A DNA stretch of 37,823 bases from Planctomycetaceae bacterium (GTDB lineage: Bacteria; Planctomycetota; Planctomycetia; Pirellulales; PALSA-1355): positions 19,839 to 57,661 of the forward strand of contig PLYM01000161.1 in assembly GCA_003153375.1 (NCBI GenBank). Reading direction: 5' to 3'. The translations under genes and the position numbers were made by a program. The notes beneath the pieces were generated by a model that ran no database searches, was not told the origin of the DNA, and was given only the letters and a program-made list of their open reading frames with translations. Shown here one piece after another: positions 33,859 through 37,823 of the stretch (within the stretch, counting starts at the first letter, position 1; each line of letters starts with the position of its first letter).

Positions 33859-34492
33859 GACTCTTCCTCACCTGAACGGGCAGACTGCCAACGGGGATCC
33901 AAAAGCGATTCACACCGACTGCGCCGAATGGCAAAACTGCAGGGCTGACCATCCCAAAGGCTCGGCCGCGAAAAGATGCCGCGGCAACCCCGTTCGAGAC
34001 TCATCGTCCGATACGCTACGACCGCGGTAAGAGTTCAGTCGCAGACGCGTGAGAGACAACCTGGCGTGTTCCGGCAGCCGATGAAAAGTTTCACTATAAG
34101 GGACACCAAAATCCCTTTCAAGCAGCGCCCCCGGGCCCGCGCTGCGATCAGCGTCGTTTGCAGCAGCGATCCCTCTCCACGGGCCAAAGCCGCGTAAACG
34201 TCAACCTGAACGGCAGTTTTGGGGACGCCGCCAGGGAAGCTCGCTCGCGGCTCGAAGTCCCCTGACCTGAGCCTCCGCTCTCCACGTACCGGCCCCGGCC
34301 GATCCTCATCAGCAAATGCCGCTGGGCCGCTGGATTCGATCCCCTCGGGGCAAAGAGGCCAAAACGGGGCCAAAACCGCTTGATCCCGCCTTGCTGGCAA
34401 CGATGCTGGCGGATTGCATGAGCTACGCGGCAGTAACAAAACTTATACCGATAGTCGCTGGAAAGCCGGGATTGATATACGTAAGTTGTTTT

Positions 34493-34507
34493 ATAACAAA
34501 TAGTTAT
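34493..34507. promoter_or_regulatory. Candidate LysR-type operator (T-N11-A dyad)
   Basis: ATAAC (34493-34497) and GTTAT (34503-34507) form a perfect inverted repeat around AAATA, giving the T-N11-A pattern expected for a LysR-type binding site. An overlapping dyad TTGTT/AACAA (34486-34499) extends it. It lies 170 bases before the lysR start and about 70 bases upstream of the promoter candidate. The pattern is seen; the role is inferred. Confidence 0.4.
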
Positions 34508-34577
34508 GGACTGTGGCGAACCTGCCATCGGCGGCCGCGTCTAAAGAATAATCCATCGCCTGGCAGCAAAAAGTTGC

Positions 34578-34606
34578 TTGACGCCAAGGGCCGAGACGCT
34601 TACCGT
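34578..34606 (+). promoter_or_regulatory. Candidate sigma-70 promoter of lysR-gltB
   Basis: TTGACG (34578-34583) and TACCGT (34601-34606) are separated by exactly 17 bases. Transcription would start near 34613, giving a leader of about 50 bases. The -35 element is near consensus and the -10 is weak, as expected for an activator-dependent promoter. Confidence 0.4.
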
Positions 34607-34663
34607 GATATGTTCGATTCAAATTCTGCGTTTGCACTCTATTTAGATTTCTCATCAGCCGCC

Positions 34664-35764
34664 ATGCAATTGAAATCCTTAAAGGTCTTCTGCGATGTCG
34701 TCGGCTGGCGAAGCTTCTCGCGGGCCGCCGACGAAAACGGGATCTCACAATCAGGTGCCAGCCAGGTCGTCAATCAACTGGAGCGCCGCCTGGGAGTGAA
34801 GTTGATCGACCGCTCCAAGCGGCCGTTCGTGCTCACGCCCGAGGGAGAGGCCTATTACGAGGGCTGTCGCAAACTGGTGCAGCGCTACGACGCCTTGGAA
34901 GACCAGGTGCGCACGCTGCACGAGGAAGTGTCGGGCCGCGTTCGGGTGGTCTCGATCTACTCGGTCGGCCTGCACCACATGAGCCGTTATCTGCAGAAGT
35001 TCCTGAGCCAATATCCCAAAGCCAACGTGCGGCTCGAGTATCAGCATCCGCACCGCGTCTACGAAGCCGTCGAAAAGGATCACGCCGACCTGGGACTGGT
35101 CAGCTATCCGCGCTCGTCGCGAACGGTCGAGGCCATGGGCTGGCGCGAGGAACCGATGGTGCTGGTCTGTGCCCCCAGCCATCGGCTGGCCGGCTACAGC
35201 CGCGTGGCCTTCGAAGATCTGGCCGGCGAAAAGGTCATCGGCTTCGACAGCGATCTGACCATTCGCCGCGAGATCGATCGCGTGCTGCAACTGCACCACG
35301 CGGAAGTTCACGTGACGATGGAGTTCGACAACATCGAAACCATCAAGCGCGCGATCGAGATCGACGCCGGCGTGGCCCTGCTGCCCGAGCCGACCGTGTT
35401 GCGCGAGGTCGAGGGCGGATCGCTGGTCGCGGTTCCCCTGGCCACCGACGAGCTGGTGCGCCCCTTGGGCATCATCCATCGCCGCGGCAAGGAACTGGGC
35501 GGCACCACGCGACGGTTCATCGAGTTGCTGCAAAGCGAAGGACAAACCGTGATCGCCGACCCAAGTCGCGCTCACTGCGAGACCGAGGTGCGAGGCCGCG
35601 ACCATGCGGGCAACGGCAAGGGGCACGACAGTAACATAGGGCACGACAGTAACATAGGGCACGACAATCACGTCGGGCAAAGTGGCAACGGGCACGAAAA
35701 CGGCCGTGCCAAGAGTAACGGTCACCGCGAAACAGCGCGACCGGTCGAGGTACAAGCGAAATGA
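34664..35764 (+). CDS. LysR family transcriptional regulator with repeat-encoded tail
   Basis: This 366-residue regulator has an N-terminal winged HTH (LKVFCDVVGWRSFSRAADEN, GISQSGASQVVNQLERRLGV) and the linker helix (KLVQRYDALEDQVRTLHEEV). A LysR effector-binding domain spans about residues 95-300 (FLSQYPKANVRLEYQHPHRV, DLGLVSYPR, FDNIETIKRAIEIDAGVALL). Beyond the normal end there is a roughly 60-residue hydrophilic tail rich in Gly, His and Asn, including a six-residue tandem repeat (GHDSNI). The ATG at 34664 gives the canonical N-terminus; the longer upstream frame has no family match. No good Shine-Dalgarno is seen. The stop overlaps or immediately precedes the start of gltB on the same strand, so control of glutamate synthase by this protein, as GltC does in Bacillus, is a good hypothesis. 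Confidence 0.93.
   Translation: MQLKSLKVFCDVVGWRSFSRAADENGISQSGASQVVNQLERRLGVKLIDRSKRPFVLTPEGEAYYEGCRKLVQRYDALEDQVRTLHEEVSGRVRVVSIYSVGLHHMSRYLQKFLSQYPKANVRLEYQHPHRVYEAVEKDHADLGLVSYPRSSRTVEAMGWREEPMVLVCAPSHRLAGYSRVAFEDLAGEKVIGFDSDLTIRREIDRVLQLHHAEVHVTMEFDNIETIKRAIEIDAGVALLPEPTVLREVEGGSLVAVPLATDELVRPLGIIHRRGKELGGTTRRFIELLQSEGQTVIADPSRAHCETEVRGRDHAGNGKGHDSNIGHDSNIGHDNHVGQSGNGHENGRAKSNGHRETARPVEVQAK
35621..35674. repeat. 18-bp tandem repeat in the 3' end of the LysR gene
   Basis: Two identical 18-bp units start at 35621 and 35639 (each beginning GGGCACGACAGTAACATA), and a third, diverged unit at 35657-35674 begins GGGCACGACA. The unit length is a multiple of three, so copies add GHDSNI blocks without breaking the frame. 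Confidence 0.9.
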
Positions 35765-35784
35765 GTGAAGCGAAGGAATACGCC

Positions 35785-37823
35785 ATGCAACCCATTCAGA
35801 AAAACCGCGGGCTGCCACCGAAGCAGGGACTTTATGACCCGGCCATGGAGCACGACGCTTGCGGAGTCGGATTCGTCGTCAACATTCGCGGCGAGAAGAG
35901 TCACGAGATCGTCCGCTCGGGCCTGGAGATTCTGGTCAATCTCACGCACCGGGGCGCCTGCGGCTGCGATCCGCTGACCGGCGACGGCGCCGGAATCTTG
36001 ACACAGATTCCGCACGAACTGTTCGCCGCCAAGGCCGCCGAGTTGGGCATCACCCTGCCCGCCGCGGGCGAGTATGGCATCGGCACGATGTTCCTGCCGC
36101 GCGATGAGGCCGAACGGCGACATTGCGAAGAGCGCTTCGAAGCCATCACGGCCGCCGAAGGCTTGATTTTCCTGGGTTGGCGCGATGTGCCCATCGACAA
36201 CAGCGTGCTGGGCCGCACCGCGCGCGATGTCGAGCCGATGATCCGTCAGATGTTCATCGCCCGCGGCCCGCAAACGCCCGCCGACATGCTCGAATGGAAG
36301 CTGTACGTCATTCGCAAGCTGCACGCCAACGAGATCGACGCCAGCGATTTGTCGCAAAAGCAATACTGCTACGTCCCCAGCCTGTCGAGCCGGGTCATGA
36401 TCTACAAGGGCCTGCTGCTGGCCGATCAGGTCGAGCGGTTCTATGCCGACCTGGCCGATCCGCGTTATGTGTCGGCCTTGGCCCTGGTGCATCAGCGCTA
36501 TAGCACCAACACCTTCCCGACGTGGGACCTGGCCCATCCGTTCCGCTACATGGCCCACAACGGCGAGATCAACACGCTGCGCGGCAACGTCAACTGGATG
36601 CACGCCCGCGAGAGCATGTTCCAAAGCGAAAAATATGGGGCCGATCTGAAGAAAATCTGCCCGGTGTGCATCGCCGGTGCTAGCGACTCGGCCACGTTCG
36701 ACAACGCGCTCGAGTTGCTCGTGCTCACGGGCCGATCGTTGCCCGAGGCGATGTCGATGCTCGTGCCCGAGCCGTGGCAGAACCACGAGAGCATGCCCGA
36801 CGACTTGAAGGCGTACTATGAATATCAGTCCTGCCTGCTCGAGCCCTGGGACGGCCCAGCCTCGATGGCTTTCACCGATGGCACGTTGATGGGCGCTGTG
36901 TTGGACCGCAATGGGCTGCGGCCTAGCCGCTATTGGGTGACCAAGGGCGGGCTGGTCGTGATGGCCTCCGAAGCCGGCGTGCTCGAGATTCCGCCCGAGG
37001 AAGTCGAGTCGAAGGGCCGCTTGCGTCCCGGCCGCATGTTCCTGGTTGACACGGCCCAGGGGCGGATCATCGCCGACAAGGAAATCAAAACCCAGCTAGC
37101 CGCGGGGCGTCCCTATCGCCAGTGGCTCAACGAAAACATGCGCACGCTGGCCGATCTGCCGGCGATCGCGCCGGTCAATGGCCAATTGACCGAACCCCTG
37201 CTGCAACTGCAGCGCACGTTCGGTTATACACTCGAGGATCTGCGCATCCTGATGGCGCCAATGGCCACTGACGGGGCCGAGGCGATCGGCTCGATGGGCA
37301 ACGACACCCCGCTGGCCGTGCTCTCCGATCGGCCGCAGCTGCTCTACAACTACTTCAAGCAACTGTTTGCGCAGGTGACCAACCCGCCGCTGGACGCGAT
37401 TCGCGAGGAGATCATCACTTCGTTGATCACGACGATCGGCTCCGAGGGCAATCTGCTCGCCGAAACCCCCGAGCAATGCCGGCTGTTGCGACTCGAGACG
37501 CCGATCTTGACCAACACCCAGTTGCAGCAGATTCGCGAGCTCGATGCGCCGGGCTTCAAGAACCGCACGCTGTCGATGCTCTTCTCGCGAGAGGCTGGCG
37601 TCGCGGGCCTGCGGCAGCGGATGGACGAGCTGCGAAGAGAAGCTTCGCAAGCGATCGCCGACGGCGTCACGATTCTGATCCTTTCGGATCGGGGCGCGAG
37701 CGCCGAGATGGTGCCGATCCCGGCCCTGCTGGCCACGAGCGGCGTACACCATCACCTGGTGCGCGAAGAAAGCCGCACGCACTGTGGCCTGGTGGTCGAG
37801 ACCGGCGAGGCGCGCGAGGTGCA
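35785..37823 (+). CDS. gltB: Glutamate synthase large subunit, N-terminal part
   Basis: The first 679 residues of the large subunit are present; the frame is open to the window end. The enzyme makes two glutamates from glutamine and 2-oxoglutarate. The class-II glutamine amidotransferase domain begins after a short propeptide at Cys26 (EHDACGVGFVVNIRGEKSHE), which would become the N-terminal nucleophile. HRGACGCDPLTGDGAGILTQ, LVHQRYSTNTFPTWDLAHPF and YMAHNGEINTLRGNVNWMHA follow, then DRNGLRPSRYWVTKGG. The central domain starts with LLQLQRTFGYTLEDLRILMA. AAGGA seven bases before the ATG at 35785 favours this start; an ATG at 35761 overlapping the LysR stop (ATGA) is equally open and would add eight residues. 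The catalytic FMN/iron-sulfur region lies beyond the window. Confidence 0.97.
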   Translation, partial: MQPIQKNRGLPPKQGLYDPAMEHDACGVGFVVNIRGEKSHEIVRSGLEILVNLTHRGACGCDPLTGDGAGILTQIPHELFAAKAAELGITLPAAGEYGIGTMFLPRDEAERRHCEERFEAITAAEGLIFLGWRDVPIDNSVLGRTARDVEPMIRQMFIARGPQTPADMLEWKLYVIRKLHANEIDASDLSQKQYCYVPSLSSRVMIYKGLLLADQVERFYADLADPRYVSALALVHQRYSTNTFPTWDLAHPFRYMAHNGEINTLRGNVNWMHARESMFQSEKYGADLKKICPVCIAGASDSATFDNALELLVLTGRSLPEAMSMLVPEPWQNHESMPDDLKAYYEYQSCLLEPWDGPASMAFTDGTLMGAVLDRNGLRPSRYWVTKGGLVVMASEAGVLEIPPEEVESKGRLRPGRMFLVDTAQGRIIADKEIKTQLAAGRPYRQWLNENMRTLADLPAIAPVNGQLTEPLLQLQRTFGYTLEDLRILMAPMATDGAEAIGSMGNDTPLAVLSDRPQLLYNYFKQLFAQVTNPPLDAIREEIITSLITTIGSEGNLLAETPEQCRLLRLETPILTNTQLQQIRELDAPGFKNRTLSMLFSREAGVAGLRQRMDELRREASQAIADGVTILILSDRGASAEMVPIPALLATSGVHHHLVREESRTHCGLVVETGEAREV

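Larger units (their letters stand above)
33859..34663. other. Divergent regulatory region between ABC operon and LysR gene
   Basis: This 805-base region has no convincing gene. The part nearest lysR (about 34430-34660) is strikingly AT-rich for this genome and holds a LysR-box candidate (34493-34507) and a promoter candidate (34578-34606). Around 34099-34120 there is a small hairpin (AAGGGA/TCCCTT). Minus-strand frames at 34035-34528 overlap each other, lack coding character and resemble nothing known. The frame that is open upstream of lysR (from 34316) has no LysR similarity before 34664. Confidence 0.5.

Noticed and set aside
34035-34528. Overlapping minus-strand frames upstream of lysR
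   Set aside because: They overlap each other in different frames, have no family resemblance and lie in a divergent regulatory region.
35621-35674. CRISPR-like array
   Set aside because: The 18-bp units are directly adjacent with no spacers and lie in frame within the LysR coding sequence.

Overview
The window looks like chromosomal DNA of a planctomycete, most likely of the Pirellulales type. The base composition is GC-rich. The gene content is typical of that group: a DUF1549/DUF1553 protein paired with a Tat-exported DUF1501 protein, a sulfatase, a PA14/multi-haem cytochrome c gene followed by a beta-propeller gene, a TPR-CHAT protein, small lipoproteins, and a conserved ABC-exporter operon with a planctomycete-type hypothetical protein. 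Many starts are TTG or lack a clear Shine-Dalgarno sequence. No tRNA, rRNA, CRISPR array, transposase or integrase was seen.

Layout. 1-2423: the end of carB, then crcB (fluoride channel) with a DUF190 PII-like partner. 2424-5748: an accessory-looking, gene-poor, visibly less GC-rich stretch. It holds a sigma-like HTH protein behind an attenuator-shaped leader, a 20-bp perfect palindrome, a doubtful small membrane peptide and an Asp/Ser-rich acidic protein. 5749-10976 (minus): a D-aminoacylase-type amidohydrolase, then a beta-propeller gene and a PA14/tetra-haem cytochrome gene that overlap out of frame and may be one frameshifted gene. 11462-13499: glnB (PII) converging with pckA. 13824-17012 (minus): a large exported TPR-CHAT protein whose catalytic motifs look lost. 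17368-18261: a small lipoprotein and a GlsB/YeaQ-type membrane protein, each followed by a long hairpin. 18376-19527 (minus): a FemAB/BioF2-like acyltransferase. 19785-22794: the DUF1549/DUF1553-DUF1501 pair. 22865-24466: MarR regulator plus MBL-fold hydrolase. 24491-27821 (minus): BtuF-like cobalamin-binding protein, PPK2 and sulfatase. 28017-29432: aldehyde dehydrogenase. 29497-33858 (minus): ABC ATPase, permease and conserved exported protein. 34664-37823: a LysR regulator overlapping or abutting gltB, which runs off the window end.

Themes. Nitrogen metabolism recurs (carB, glnB, LysR-gltB), as does central carbon metabolism (pckA, aldehyde dehydrogenase). The rest is mainly the exported machinery planctomycetes are thought to use for complex organic matter. 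The observations most worth following are the CHAT domain with both catalytic motifs replaced, the mutually exclusive hairpins in front of the sigma-like gene, the split cytochrome/propeller gene, the palindrome at 4363-4404, and the LysR-gltB unit with a repeat-encoded His/Asn/Gly tail and an upstream LysR-box candidate.
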